Shown: positions 9,801-17,972 of the stretch, one piece after another | How positions within the stretch are numbered: the stretch's first letter is position 1 | Layout of the letters: every line of letters starts with the position of its first letter | Assembly: GCA_036946625.1 (NCBI GenBank) | Contig: JAQIIU010000002.1 | Span: 1,378,501 to 1,442,500 of the forward strand | Source of the DNA: Methylorubrum populi | GTDB lineage: Bacteria; Pseudomonadota; Alphaproteobacteria; Rhizobiales; Beijerinckiaceae | Length of the DNA: 64,000 nt | Direction: 5' to 3' | Notes under the pieces: model-generated | Databases searched by the model: none | What the model was told of the DNA's origin: nothing | What the model saw: the letters and a program-made list of their open reading frames with translations, nothing else | Made by a program: the position numbers and the translations under genes

Positions 9801-9855
9801 TGACCTGGGAGAGGGTCAGCGCGGTCGCGAACAGCTTGATCAGGATGGCATTCAT
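6823..9855 (-). CDS. Class A penicillin-binding protein (PBP1-type)
   Basis: Bifunctional peptidoglycan synthase, about 1010 residues. The glycosyltransferase (GT51) domain has the catalytic Glu180 in EDKRFYSHHGID and GGSTITQQVVKN. The transpeptidase has the nucleophile Ser585 in QPGSTLKPL, a SKN triad and KTGTSE at about 777. Two features are unusual: a ~130-residue region before the GT51 domain that contains only a weak hydrophobic stretch (ILIKLFATALTLS) as anchor, and a ~120-residue Asp/Arg-rich, probably disordered tail. An Ala/Pro/Lys-rich linker of ~60 residues (EPAAEPAPASETKKG) sits between the two catalytic domains. The ATG at 9855 gives the hydrophobic N-terminus. Likely first gene of a unit with the exported protein below. 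Confidence 0.92.
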   Translation of the reverse strand: MNAILIKLFATALTLSQVTTRPDAVRTRFDAATDGGQVVAILRDGCAHMRKSFDIEDINLDELISTAMEDPSAVAGDNAPKILHGLDLNELNTSYKQFCKGESPADSPFDAGAVIAFYNNAVRDLPSAEALRDIKLPSASVILDAAGKPYSETFETHGRRLVVPIEAVPDLVRQAFVAAEDKRFYSHHGIDERGVIRAFVGNLASPGRPAGGSTITQQVVKNLSVGDDVTYERKIREMIVASRLERLQTKPQILGLYLNGIYLGRGAYGIEMAARSWFGKSVGALTLPEAALLAGLPKGPNYYSPDKYPERAKERRAYVLSRMKEEGTITEAQMSAALASDLGIRPPDAARQDSGFYLVDHLAREARTFAGLNSLTDASYTVRATVNAGLQSTLEGALQEGLSTYERGTGRARYEGPELNLSEAIKRIEAAAPAPEPAAEPAPASETKKGAGKAAARTPAKPAVPPAWQRALLSARPQLYDVRWPLAVVLQAGRNGTRVGLPDGRVASLEPGPARGKLQLYDAVRVRLREGKGSPRADLRVRPTVQGAAIVLENRTGKILAMSGGFSYPLSQLNRVTQTVRQPGSTLKPLTYLAALNAGMQPNTLVMDAPVTLPPIGGIGDSWSPKNYDGGGSGATTIRRGLEFSKNLVTARLLQGGIAGKAPDSLQRVCDIALEAQLYAECERYYPFVLGAQPVRMIDLASFYAAIANEGARPSAYALESIERGGKPVYSHADKAPVRIGSADRVAFYQLKTMLQGVTRHGTAAALAGISAYVAGKTGTSENENDAWFAGFSNEITVVVWVGYDNADGVRRTLGRGQTGGHVSVPIARAIFQAAWANGVPRTSLAPPSPEAKGLIADLPIEPRSGQRVAGGGFIEHFRLKDGRVADTQYALVPRDTLYAMRPDAEDGDTGNSEDGADVAGDIFGNLPGGRRDGYDPHARRRSADTDADSNVDPWGLRRDRRGEPQAWPGRDRYGQANPTPFGSPFDDDDRRYRQRRRDPDYLFGEDPRY

Positions 9856-10030
9856 CGCGTGCTGGGATACCCCGGGGCGGGACGCGTCGGGAGGAATTCT
9901 TGAACAGCGTGTCGGCGCCGATAAGGCGGCGCACAACGCGGCTGATTTATGGACGCGCGGCCGCGCACGCCACGGGCCCGCGCGGGGCCGGGATGCGCCG
10001 CGGGCGGATTCGGGGCCGACACGACGAGAA

Positions 10031-10057
10031 GGGGCGACCGCCTCGCGCGATCGCCCC
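10031..10057 (-). terminator. Hairpin after the first flagellin gene
   Basis: Inverted repeat GGGGCGA/TCGCCCC with a 13-nt spacer, about 40 bp past the flagellin stop on the minus strand, followed by TTCTC. No long T run, so only a moderate terminator. Confidence 0.45.
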
Positions 10058-10095
10058 CGAAACCCGCCCGCGATGAGGGATGGCGCGCCGCCGGA

Positions 10096-11295
10096 TCAGC
10101 GCAGGAGCTGGAGGATGCCCTGCTGCGCCTGGTTGGCGAGCGAGAGCGCCGAGATGCCGAGCGACTGGCGCGTCGACAGCGCCTGGGAGTTCGCCGCCTC
10201 CTCGTTGAGGTCGGCGTTGGTCAGGTTCGCCGCGCCGGTATCGAGGATGTTGACGAGCCGCTTGGTGAAGTCCTGCCGGTTCTGCACCACGGAGAGGTTC
10301 GAGCCGAAGGTCGAACTCGCCGTGCGCAGGGTGTCCGAGGCCGAGCTGAGGCCGGTCAGGGTGCTCTTGATGTCGGTGTCGAGCAGGAAGCTGCCCTGAC
10401 CGTTCACCGTGTTGCCCGAGTTGCCGGTGATCGAGGCGAGGTTGAGGCCGGCGGAGGTCAGATCCTGGCCCTGCACGTCGATGTTGGCGGTGTCGCGCTC
10501 GTTGAAGGCGATGTGCAGCTTGTTCGAGGGGTCGCCGCTGCTGATCAGGTTGGTGCCGTTGAAGCTCGAATCCTTGGCGAGCTGCGTGATCTGCGTCAGC
10601 AGGCTGTTGTACTGATCCGCCAGCTTGGAACGGGTGTCCACGCCCGAGATCGTCAGGTTGGCGCTGGTCGAGGCCACCGTGTTGCCGGTGCCGTACTTGT
10701 TGGCCGTGGGGCTGCCCGAGCCGACGGCAAAGCCCAGCGCCGTCTGGTCGCCCGTCGTCGCGAACTCGACCGCAGCGCTGGCGTTCAGCACGATCTTCGT
10801 GCCGGTCGTGTCCTTGGAGAACATGGTCGAGCCGGCCGCACTGTTGAGCGCGGTGATCGCCGCGTCGATCGTGGAGTTGGAGGCGATCGTCGCCGCCTTG
10901 GTCGCACCGTTGACGTAGAAGTTGACGGTGGTCGAGGTGGTCGTGTTGGCGGCGAAGTTGGAGCCGGCGGTGCCGGTGGTGGTGATCTGGGTCGACAGCG
11001 CCTGGTTGGCGGTGGACTTGGCCGAATCGATCAGCTTCTGGATCGAGGTGATGCCCTGGTTGGCCGCCTGGATCGTCTGCACGCCGTTCGAGATCGAATC
11101 GAGCAGCGAACCGAGGTCGCCCGAACGGCTGGAGAAGGACTGCGCGGTGAAGAAGTTGACGGGGTTGTCGAGGGCGGAGGAGACCTTGAGGCCCGTTGCC
11201 AAGCGGTTCTGGGTGGTGGCCGTCAGCGCGGCGGTGTCCTGCAGCGAGAGCAGGTTCTGGCGGGTGGCGGCGGAAAGCGTGACGCTGGAAGACAT
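10096..11295 (-). CDS. fliC: Flagellin (copy A)
   Basis: Filament subunit, 399 residues, exported by the flagellar type III path. Both terminal coiled domains are typical: N-terminal LSAATRQNLLSLQ and RLATGLKVSSALDNP, C-terminal SALSLANQAQQGILQLLR. No cysteine. The ATG at 11295 matches the paralogue exactly; a TTG three codons upstream is also open. It lies 174 bp downstream of flagellin B on the same strand. Residues about 78-252 differ from copy B at only two positions, while the ends differ at about thirty. The neighbouring flbT suggests post-transcriptional control through the 5' leader. Confidence 0.95.
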   Translation of the reverse strand: MSSSVTLSAATRQNLLSLQDTAALTATTQNRLATGLKVSSALDNPVNFFTAQSFSSRSGDLGSLLDSISNGVQTIQAANQGITSIQKLIDSAKSTANQALSTQITTTGTAGSNFAANTTTSTTVNFYVNGATKAATIASNSTIDAAITALNSAAGSTMFSKDTTGTKIVLNASAAVEFATTGDQTALGFAVGSGSPTANKYGTGNTVASTSANLTISGVDTRSKLADQYNSLLTQITQLAKDSSFNGTNLISSGDPSNKLHIAFNERDTANIDVQGQDLTSAGLNLASITGNSGNTVNGQGSFLLDTDIKSTLTGLSSASDTLRTASSTFGSNLSVVQNRQDFTKRLVNILDTGAANLTNADLNEEAANSQALSTRQSLGISALSLANQAQQGILQLLR

Positions 11296-11412
11296 GGGTA
11301 ACAACCCCGTTCAGATCGATATCGACCCGGCATTAGGGTTAATTCACCACGATCTCGGTTGCCGTTGCGTTAACGATACCCTTTGAGCCTGAGATTTCTC
11401 GATCCGGAACGC

Positions 11413-11446
11413 GAAAACGGCCGGAGCGCGGGCCCCGGCCGTTTTC
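11413..11446 (-). terminator. Terminator between the two flagellin genes
   Basis: Perfect 12-bp inverted repeat GAAAACGGCCGG/CCGGCCGTTTTC with a 10-nt loop. Read on the minus strand it ends in a T run, 24 bp after the flagellin B stop. Copy A therefore probably has its own promoter in 11296-11412. Confidence 0.8.
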
Positions 11447-11469
11447 CGACGATGCGGTTGCCTTGCGCG

Positions 11470-12669
11470 TCAGCGCAGGAGCTGGAGAATGCTCTGCTGG
11501 GCGGTGTTGGCGAGCGAGAGCGCCGAGATGCCGAGCGACTGGCGCGTCGACAGCGCCTGGGAGTTGGCGGCCTCCAGGTTGAGGTCGGCGTTGGTCAGGT
11601 TCGCCGCACCGGTATCGAGCACGTTGATCAGGTTCTTCGAGAAGCTCTGCCGGTTCTGCACCACGGAGAGGTTCGAGCCGAAGGTCGAACTCGCCGCGCG
11701 CAGGGTGTCGGAGGCCGAGCTGAGGCTGGTCAGGGTGCCCTTGATGTCGGTGTCGAGCAGGAAGCTGCCCTGGCCGTTCACCGTGTTGCCCGAGTTGCCG
11801 GTGATCGAGGTCAGGTTGAGCCCGTCCGCGGTCAGATCCTGGCCCTGCACGTCGAGGTTCGAGCTGTCCTTCTCGTTGAAGCTGATATGCAGCTTGTTCG
11901 AGGCGTCGCCGTTGCTGATCAGGTTGGTGCCGTTGAAGCTCGAATCCTTGGCGAGCTGCGTGATCTGCGTCAGCAGGCTGTTGTACTGATCCGCCAGCTT
12001 GGAACGGGTGTCCACGCCCGAGATCGTCAGGTTGGCGCTGGTCGAGGCCACCGTGTTGCCGGTGCCGTACTTGTTGGCCGTGGGGCTGCCCGAGCCGACG
12101 GCAAAGCCCAGCGCCGTCTGGTCGCCCGTCGTCGCGAACTCGACCGCAGCGCTGGCGTTCAGCACGATCTTCGTGCCGGTCGTGTCCTTGGAGAACATGG
12201 TCGAGCCGGCCGCACTGTTGAGCGCGGTGACCGCCGCGTCGACCGTGGAGTTGGAGGCGATCGTCGCCGCCTTGGTCGCACCGTTGACGTAGAAGTTGAC
12301 GGTGGTCGAGGTGGTCGTGTTGGCGGCGAAGTTGGAGCCGGCGGTGCCGGTGGTGGTGATCTGGGTCGACAGCGCCTGGTTGGCGGTGGACTTGGCCGAG
12401 TCGATCAGCTTCTGGATCGAGGTGATGCCCTGGTTGGCCGCCTGGATCGCCTGCACGCCGTTCGAGATACCGTCGAGCAGGCCGCCGAGATCCGACGAGC
12501 GGTTGGACAGGCCCTGGGCGGTGAAGAAGTTGACGGGGTTGTCGAGGGCGGAGGAGACCTTGAGGCCGGTGGCGAGGCGGTTCTGCGTCGTGGAGGTCAG
12601 CGCGGCGGTGTCCTGCAGCGAGAGCAGGTTCTGGCGGGTGGCGGCCGAAAGCGTGATGCCGGAAGACAT
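11470..12669 (-). CDS. fliC: Flagellin (copy B)
   Basis: 399 residues, same length and architecture as copy A: MSSGITLSAATRQNLLSLQ at the start and ANTAQQSILQLLR at the end. The start has a good AAGGAT ribosome site. The middle ~530 bp of the gene is nearly identical in DNA to copy A, with about three or four base differences, which suggests recent gene conversion. It is transcribed divergently from flbT, which begins about 200 bp away. Which copy dominates the filament cannot be told from the sequence. Confidence 0.95.
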   Translation of the reverse strand: MSSGITLSAATRQNLLSLQDTAALTSTTQNRLATGLKVSSALDNPVNFFTAQGLSNRSSDLGGLLDGISNGVQAIQAANQGITSIQKLIDSAKSTANQALSTQITTTGTAGSNFAANTTTSTTVNFYVNGATKAATIASNSTVDAAVTALNSAAGSTMFSKDTTGTKIVLNASAAVEFATTGDQTALGFAVGSGSPTANKYGTGNTVASTSANLTISGVDTRSKLADQYNSLLTQITQLAKDSSFNGTNLISNGDASNKLHISFNEKDSSNLDVQGQDLTADGLNLTSITGNSGNTVNGQGSFLLDTDIKGTLTSLSSASDTLRAASSTFGSNLSVVQNRQSFSKNLINVLDTGAANLTNADLNLEAANSQALSTRQSLGISALSLANTAQQSILQLLR

Positions 12670-12871
12670 GGGGCGATCCTTGTGGGTCTTGATGCCGCCC
12701 TTTTGGCGACACTCGAACCCTCCACCCCGGGCCTTGCCGAGACCTTAATCGAACCGGAGAATTTTCCGTCTATCTTCCTTTATGGGCAAGGATAGCGACA
12801 GACCCTGCCGTCATGGTTAAGAGAACCTCGCGGCCTCTGCTGAATTTCGTCGCTTCAAGGAACGGGTAACC

Positions 12872-13276
12872 ATGGCCCTGCGCATCGAACTCAAGCCCCA
12901 GGAGCGGCTGATCATCAACGGGGCGCTGATCCGCAACGGCGACCGACGCTCGGTCTTCGTGATCGAGAACCAGTGCAAGTTCCTGCGCGAGAGCGAGATC
13001 ATCACCGAGAGCGAAGCGGACACCGCCGCCAAGCGGCTCTGCGTCACGCTGCAATTCATCTATCTCACCGACAACCCGCCGGAGGCGGAGGATCTGTTCG
13101 TGCGCCAAGCCACCGAGATCCTGAAGGCCTCGCCGAGCATGGGGCCCTACATCCTCGCGATCCAGGACGAGTTGTCGGCGCAGCAGTATCATCGTGCGAT
13201 CAAGCGCGGGCGCGAGCTGATCGCCTATGAGCGTGATCTCCTCGACCGTCTCGACGAGGGCACGGCCCAGGAATGA
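12872..13276 (+). CDS. flbT: Flagellin translation regulator FlbT
   Basis: 134 residues, matching the FlbT family: ALRIELKPQERLIINGALIRN at the start and a C-terminal ALxxxRELIAYERDLL helix. In Caulobacter FlbT binds the flagellin mRNA leader and blocks its translation until the filament can be assembled. The position next to, and divergent from, the flagellin genes fits that role. The partner gene flaF is not seen nearby. Start: ATG preceded by AAGGAACGG. Confidence 0.92.
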   Translation: MALRIELKPQERLIINGALIRNGDRRSVFVIENQCKFLRESEIITESEADTAAKRLCVTLQFIYLTDNPPEAEDLFVRQATEILKASPSMGPYILAIQDELSAQQYHRAIKRGRELIAYERDLLDRLDEGTAQE

Positions 13277-13470
13277 CCCTTCCGCAGGGCCATCGCTCGA
13301 AGCCGCGCAAGTGGCTTCGCGGCGCGAAGAGCGCCGCGCGGAGCGGGCTTTTCAGGACGGATGTCCTGAAAAACATCGAGCGGAGCGAAAGCCTCAAGCC
13401 CGCGGAGGCGGGCGCCGGCGACTGAGGCTGGCAAGAAACCAGGGCCATCGCTTCAAGCGATGGCCCTGGA
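13277..13470. repeat. Hairpin-rich intergenic segment between short direct repeats
   Basis: The motif AGGGCCATCGCT(C/T)(G/C)AAG occurs at 13286 and again at 13441. Between them are several inverted repeats: AAGCCGCG...TGGCTT near 13301, TTTTCAGGAC/GTCCTGAAAA around 13350-13373, and CCCGC/GCGGG-type stems. The right end is a perfect 15-bp palindrome (13439-13469) that may terminate flbT. The layout resembles a non-coding palindromic repeat element; similar CAGGAC/GTCCTG stems occur near 31129-31140. Confidence 0.45.
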
Positions 13471-13554
13471 CCATTCCGCGGGACAGGCGTGCAAGCGCTG
13501 CGGTAGAGTTCCTGCTTGCCGGCCGCCCGACCTGAACAGGGAGTCGAACCGACC

Positions 13555-14145
13555 ATGAAGCGTCTCACCGCCGGCCTGACGGCCGGCTTGCTCCTCCTGC
13601 CGCACGCGGCGCTCGCCCATCCCGGCCACGGCGAGGCCGGCGGGCTGGCGCAGGGCTTCCTGCATCCGGTCGGCGGCGCCGATCACGTGCTCGCGATGGT
13701 CGCGGTGGGACTGCTGGCGGCGCTCTACGGCGGCCGGGCGCTCCTCGCGCTGCCGCTCGCCTTCCTGGCGATGATGGCGCTGGGCGCCGGGCTCGGGATG
13801 GCGGGCGTCGCGCTGCCCTATGCCGAGGTCGGCATCGGCCTGTCGGTGGTGGCCTTCGGCCTCGCCCTGGCATTGCGCGTCGCGGCCCCGCTCGCGGCGC
13901 TGACGGCGCTCGTCGGCGGCTTCGCGGTGTTCCACGGCCTCGCCCACGGCGCCGAGATGCCGGAGAACGCCTCCGGCCTCGCCTACGGCTTCGGCTTCCT
14001 CGCCGCCACCGCGGCTCTGCATCTCGCCGGCATCGGCCTGGGCCGTGTCGCCGTCAGCCCACGGATGTCCTCTCGGATCGTCCCGCGGGTCCTGGGCGGC
14101 GCGCTCACCGTGGCGGGCCTCGCCCTCCTCGTCCAGGGCGCCTGA
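13555..14145 (+). CDS. hupE: HupE/UreJ-type membrane protein (nickel/cobalt permease family)
   Basis: 196 residues with a signal-like N-terminus and six hydrophobic helices. The mature N-terminus AHPGHGEAGGLAQGFLHPVGG followed by ADH is the HupE/UreJ hallmark (HPxHG and HPxxGxDH), His residues expected to bind the metal. A second motif HGLAHGAEMP lies in helix 4. The start has AGGGAG upstream; the frame extends 13 codons further without support. No hydrogenase or urease gene is in the window, although decayed urea-transport genes lie 33 kb away. Confidence 0.88.
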   Translation: MKRLTAGLTAGLLLLPHAALAHPGHGEAGGLAQGFLHPVGGADHVLAMVAVGLLAALYGGRALLALPLAFLAMMALGAGLGMAGVALPYAEVGIGLSVVAFGLALALRVAAPLAALTALVGGFAVFHGLAHGAEMPENASGLAYGFGFLAATAALHLAGIGLGRVAVSPRMSSRIVPRVLGGALTVAGLALLVQGA

Positions 14146-14177
14146 AGCCGGGACGAGCCCAGCCTCGGGGAGCGGCG

Positions 14178-14393
14178 TCAGACGATGCCGCTCTTCTCGT
14201 AGGGCCAGGGCTTGCCGAGATGGGCGGCGACCCGGGCGGGATCGGTGCCGACCGCCTCCACCGCCGCCTGGACCTGCTCCACCGGAACCTCGAACCGGCG
14301 GGCCCAGAAGGCGCGGTCGTGCGGCTTGTCGAGAACCACCGTGGCGGGATCGCCGCTCACCGTGCTCCCCCCGTCGGACGTGTCCTGCACCAT
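14178..14393 (-). CDS. DUF3606 small protein
   Basis: 71 residues. The core DRAFWARRFEVPVEQVQAAV followed by VGTDPARVAAHLGK matches the DUF3606 pattern (W-x-x-RF-x-V-s-xx-xL-xxAV-xxVG-x-xxxxVxxxLG). The domain is widespread in alphaproteobacteria and has no established role. Start supported by AGGGAG about ten bases upstream. It converges on hupE with 32 bp between stops. Confidence 0.8.
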   Translation of the reverse strand: MVQDTSDGGSTVSGDPATVVLDKPHDRAFWARRFEVPVEQVQAAVEAVGTDPARVAAHLGKPWPYEKSGIV

Positions 14394-14481
14394 GTCCGGC
14401 CGCTCCCTGTCGCGCCCGCCCCGGCGGCGGGCCGCGTGAGAAACCGGCGGGCGGGGTGTGAAGGTTCCGGATCGGGATCGG

Positions 14482-15636
14482 TCAGGCCTCTCGCGCGGCC
14501 ACCGGCACCGCCCGCGGACGCGCCGCGCGGGCGGGCGGCGCGGCGATGTGGAAGGCGGCCGGGCGCCGGAACAGGAAGTCCAGGCGGGTGCCGCGCACCA
14601 GCCGCTCGAAGGCGAGCGGCACCGTCACCGCCGCCGCGGTCACGATCAGGCTCGCGAGCCCGACATCGAGGGCGTGGTCGGGCACGGCGAGATTGAACTT
14701 GAGGATCAGCGTGCGGGTGAGCGCCATCGGCAGGAAGAAGCCGAGATAGATCACGATCGACCGCTCGCCGCAGGCGCGCAGGGCCGCGGTGACGGGCCCG
14801 CCCGCGCGGGTCATCAGGTTGGCGAAGGCGATGATGGCCAGCGCCCCGACCGTGCCGAGCCCGAGGCTGACCACCGGCAGGCGCGCCAGCGTCGGCACGG
14901 CCTCGATCCCCGTCGGCGTGAAGACGAGGACCGCCTCCAGCCCCGCCCATAGCGCGAGTCCGGCGAGCGCCGGAAGCACGGCCCCGCGCACCCGGTCGGC
15001 GAAACGGAAGATCCATTCGGCGAAGAGGGTCCCGCCCAGGAAGTAGACGTAGCGCTCGCAGAACTCGTCGAGGAGTTCGGGCAGGCCGCTGGTCGGCAGG
15101 ATCTGCAGCACGGCGGCGACCGCGAGCAGCGCGAGCGGCGGCACCCGGCGGTGGAGCAGCTTCGTCACCACCGAGAACACCGCGAGCAGGTAGACGAACC
15201 ACAGCGTCGAGTAGGGCACCACCAGCGCTTCCGCGAGGTGCAGGCCGAAGGCGGCGAGCTTCGCTTGCGTCCCCTCCGCCCCGGCGACGATCGCTCCGGC
15301 CTTGAACAGCGACTGGATCACGACCCACAGGCCGTAGAAGTAGGCGAAGTGGACCACGCGCCGGTCCGCGAACAGGCGCCAGTCGCGGTCGATCACCCGG
15401 CCGAGGAACAGGCCCGAGAGCAGGAAGAAGTCAGGAATCCGGAACGGCTTGGCGAATTCCACGACCCCGTGCAGGAAGCCCTCGCCGCCCAGAGCCTCGC
15501 CGGTGCCGAGCGTCGAGTGCATCATCACGACGAGGACGATGCACAGGCCCTTGGCGACATCGACCCAGGCGAGCCGGGCGGCCTCGTCGGGAAGCGGACG
15601 GATCGGCTGGGTGGCCGCGGTGGATGCTGCGCCCAT
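14482..15636 (-). CDS. Acyltransferase-3 family membrane protein
   Basis: 384 residues with about ten membrane helices. The N-terminal ARLAWVDVAKGLCIVLVVMM then HS is the acyltransferase-3 signature (WxDxxKGxxxxLVxxxH), and PDFFLLSGLFLG follows as expected. The family transfers acyl groups to sugars, polysaccharides or lipids at the inner membrane; the target here is unknown. The ATG at 15636 is chosen because the 56-residue extension upstream is not membrane-like or conserved in style. No polysaccharide genes are adjacent. Confidence 0.87.
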   Translation of the reverse strand: MGAASTAATQPIRPLPDEAARLAWVDVAKGLCIVLVVMMHSTLGTGEALGGEGFLHGVVEFAKPFRIPDFFLLSGLFLGRVIDRDWRLFADRRVVHFAYFYGLWVVIQSLFKAGAIVAGAEGTQAKLAAFGLHLAEALVVPYSTLWFVYLLAVFSVVTKLLHRRVPPLALLAVAAVLQILPTSGLPELLDEFCERYVYFLGGTLFAEWIFRFADRVRGAVLPALAGLALWAGLEAVLVFTPTGIEAVPTLARLPVVSLGLGTVGALAIIAFANLMTRAGGPVTAALRACGERSIVIYLGFFLPMALTRTLILKFNLAVPDHALDVGLASLIVTAAAVTVPLAFERLVRGTRLDFLFRRPAAFHIAAPPARAARPRAVPVAAREA

Positions 15637-16062
15637 GGGGTCGGGCCTCGTGCGGACGGGATCGAGCCCCGAGCATGGCCGCCCAAGCGTTAAGCGCCCC
15701 CCAGCGCCGCCCAAGCGATCTGGCCGCGCGGTTAACGCTTCCGCCAGGACGGATGGAGGATTGTCCGGGGATGCGGAAGCCGGCCCGCTCGAACGCTCAC
15801 GCATCCTTCGATGGCTGCCGACCTGTCCGAGACAGAGGATACGCCCGGTTCGCCCCGATCGGTCCGCGCCTTCGAAGGGCCGTTGCCGGCCCTGCTCGGA
15901 AATCGCCCCTGAAAAATCGCTGATCCCATCCCGCGAGCGCAGGCGATGCTTCCGGCCGGGAAACCGGTCGAACGGATGCCGGCGGCCGGCGAAGGAGTTC
16001 GAATTCCTCCGCTCCCGATCTTCGTGGCACCACGCGAAGCCGGCACCTTTCGGGACGATGCT
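15637..16062. other. Intergenic, 426 bp, tRNA-like scrap only
   Basis: Gap between the acyltransferase start and the HNH gene end. GGAGTTCGAATTCC at about 15994-16007 looks like a tRNA T-arm, but the stem does not pair properly and no acceptor, D or anticodon arm can be placed. No supported gene. Confidence 0.5.
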
Positions 16063-16440
16063 CTAACGCCACGAGCGCCCGCCGCTGCGCCGCGCGCGGG
16101 TCATGCGGGCGGGGGCGTGGAAATCGTCGGGCTTGCCCCGCACCCATTCGCGGAAGCGGGCGATCTCGGGATCCGCGCGCAGGGATTCGACCTCGGCGAG
16201 CCTGCGGGCGATCTCGGCCTCGCTATAGCGGGCGTGGATCGCCGAGTGGCAGATCTGGTGGAGCCGCACGGTCGCGCCGTGGGCGCCGCCCTTCAGCTTC
16301 GGCGTCAGGTGGTGGAGGCTCTGACGGGCATGGGCCGGGATCGGCCGCTCGCAGAGCGGGCAGACCGGCGCGCCCGCGGGCCTCGGCCCCTGCATGTCCG
16401 GATCCGCGTCGCGCCAGCGCCGGGAGCGCCGCCCCACCAC
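16063..16440 (-). CDS. HNH endonuclease-type protein
   Basis: 125 residues. A zinc/HNH core is visible: CPLCERPIPAHARQSLHHLT, then PKLKGGAHG and LHQICHSAIHA, giving the C-x2-C knuckle, the HH of HNH and the final C/H-x3-H. This layout resembles HNH proteins related to McrA and to restriction-like nucleases; cellular role unknown. GTG start at 16440 is supported by GGGGAGGGG just upstream. It sits alone with no toxin, methylase or phage gene beside it. Confidence 0.8.
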   Translation of the reverse strand: MVGRRSRRWRDADPDMQGPRPAGAPVCPLCERPIPAHARQSLHHLTPKLKGGAHGATVRLHQICHSAIHARYSEAEIARRLAEVESLRADPEIARFREWVRGKPDDFHAPARMTRARRSGGRSWR

Positions 16441-16603
16441 GTTGCCCCTCCCCTACAACTCGCCCGGCCCCGCCGGGCGCGGGGGAAACGGTCGGGAGGC
16501 CGCGCGGCTCCGCGAAGGCGCCGCGCAGCGATCCCGCCGGCGCGCCTTGCCGCCCGAGACGGCCCGCGCTACGCCGGAGCGGACGCAGCCACGGACAGGC
16601 GGC

Positions 16604-17032
16604 ATGAAGCGAACCTCCCTCGACCCGAAACTCTCCGTGGCCGGCCAGCCGAGCCTCGACGCGATCGCGGCCCTGGGCGCGGAGGGGGTCGCCCTCCTCA
16701 TCAACAACCGGCCCGACGGCGAGGAGCCCGGCCAGCCCGGCGCGGTGGCCGAGCGCGCGGCGGCGGAGGCCGCGGGCCTGCGCTACCTCGACCTGCCGGT
16801 GACCGGCCCGACCCTCACTCGCGAGGCGGTGGAGCGCTTCCACGCCGCGGTCGAGGCGGCGCCGGGCCCCGTCGTCGCCCATTGCCGTAGCGGCACGCGC
16901 TCGCTCACGCTCTGGACGATCGGCGAGGTGCTCGCCGGCCGTCTGCGCCGGGACGAGGTGGCGGCCTACGGCGCCCGCCACGGCTACGATCTTTCGGGCG
17001 CCGAGCGCTGGCTCGACGCCAATGCGGGCTGA
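16604..17032 (+). CDS. DUF442/TIGR01244-type phosphatase (Blh-like N-terminal domain)
   Basis: 142 residues. The sequence opens with LDPKLSVAGQPSLDAIAALG and LLINNRPDGEEPGQP, the pattern of the family named after beta-lactamase-hydrolase-like proteins, and carries a Cys-x5-Arg loop HCRSGTRS like dual-specificity phosphatases. In Blh proteins this domain precedes a sulphur dioxygenase domain; here it stands alone. The physiological substrate is not known. The ATG has GGACAGGCGG upstream. Confidence 0.82.
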   Translation: MKRTSLDPKLSVAGQPSLDAIAALGAEGVALLINNRPDGEEPGQPGAVAERAAAEAAGLRYLDLPVTGPTLTREAVERFHAAVEAAPGPVVAHCRSGTRSLTLWTIGEVLAGRLRRDEVAAYGARHGYDLSGAERWLDANAG

Positions 17033-17106
17033 TCGGGATCCCGCCCGGCGAAGGGCGCCGCGAGACAGGTCTTGAGGACACCGCAGGGGCCGCCCGCCCG
17101 CGCCCT

Positions 17107-17866
<760 letters not shown>

Positions 17867-17972
17867 GTCGGGTCCTCGCGCAGGTCGGCCCCCGCCCGAT
17901 CGGAGACGGTTCCGACCCCACGCTTCTGCCATCTTTCGCGGAACCCGGCGAGGCCGTCGGCGCGACGGCGTC

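Noticed and set aside
6958..9903. Plus-strand open frame of 981 codons opposite the PBP gene
   Set aside because: Shadow of the GC-rich PBP gene: Arg/Gly/Ala-heavy, no motif, while the minus strand carries intact GT51 and transpeptidase motifs.
10096..12669. Possible phase-variation switch between the two flagellin genes
   Set aside because: Both genes face the same way, and no invertase gene or flanking inverted sites are visible; gene conversion explains the pattern better.
15991..16015. T-arm-like GGAGTTCGAATTCC, possible tRNA or attachment site
   Set aside because: Base 61 would be T and the stem does not pair; no acceptor, D or anticodon arm can be built and no CCA end with a matching partner is present.
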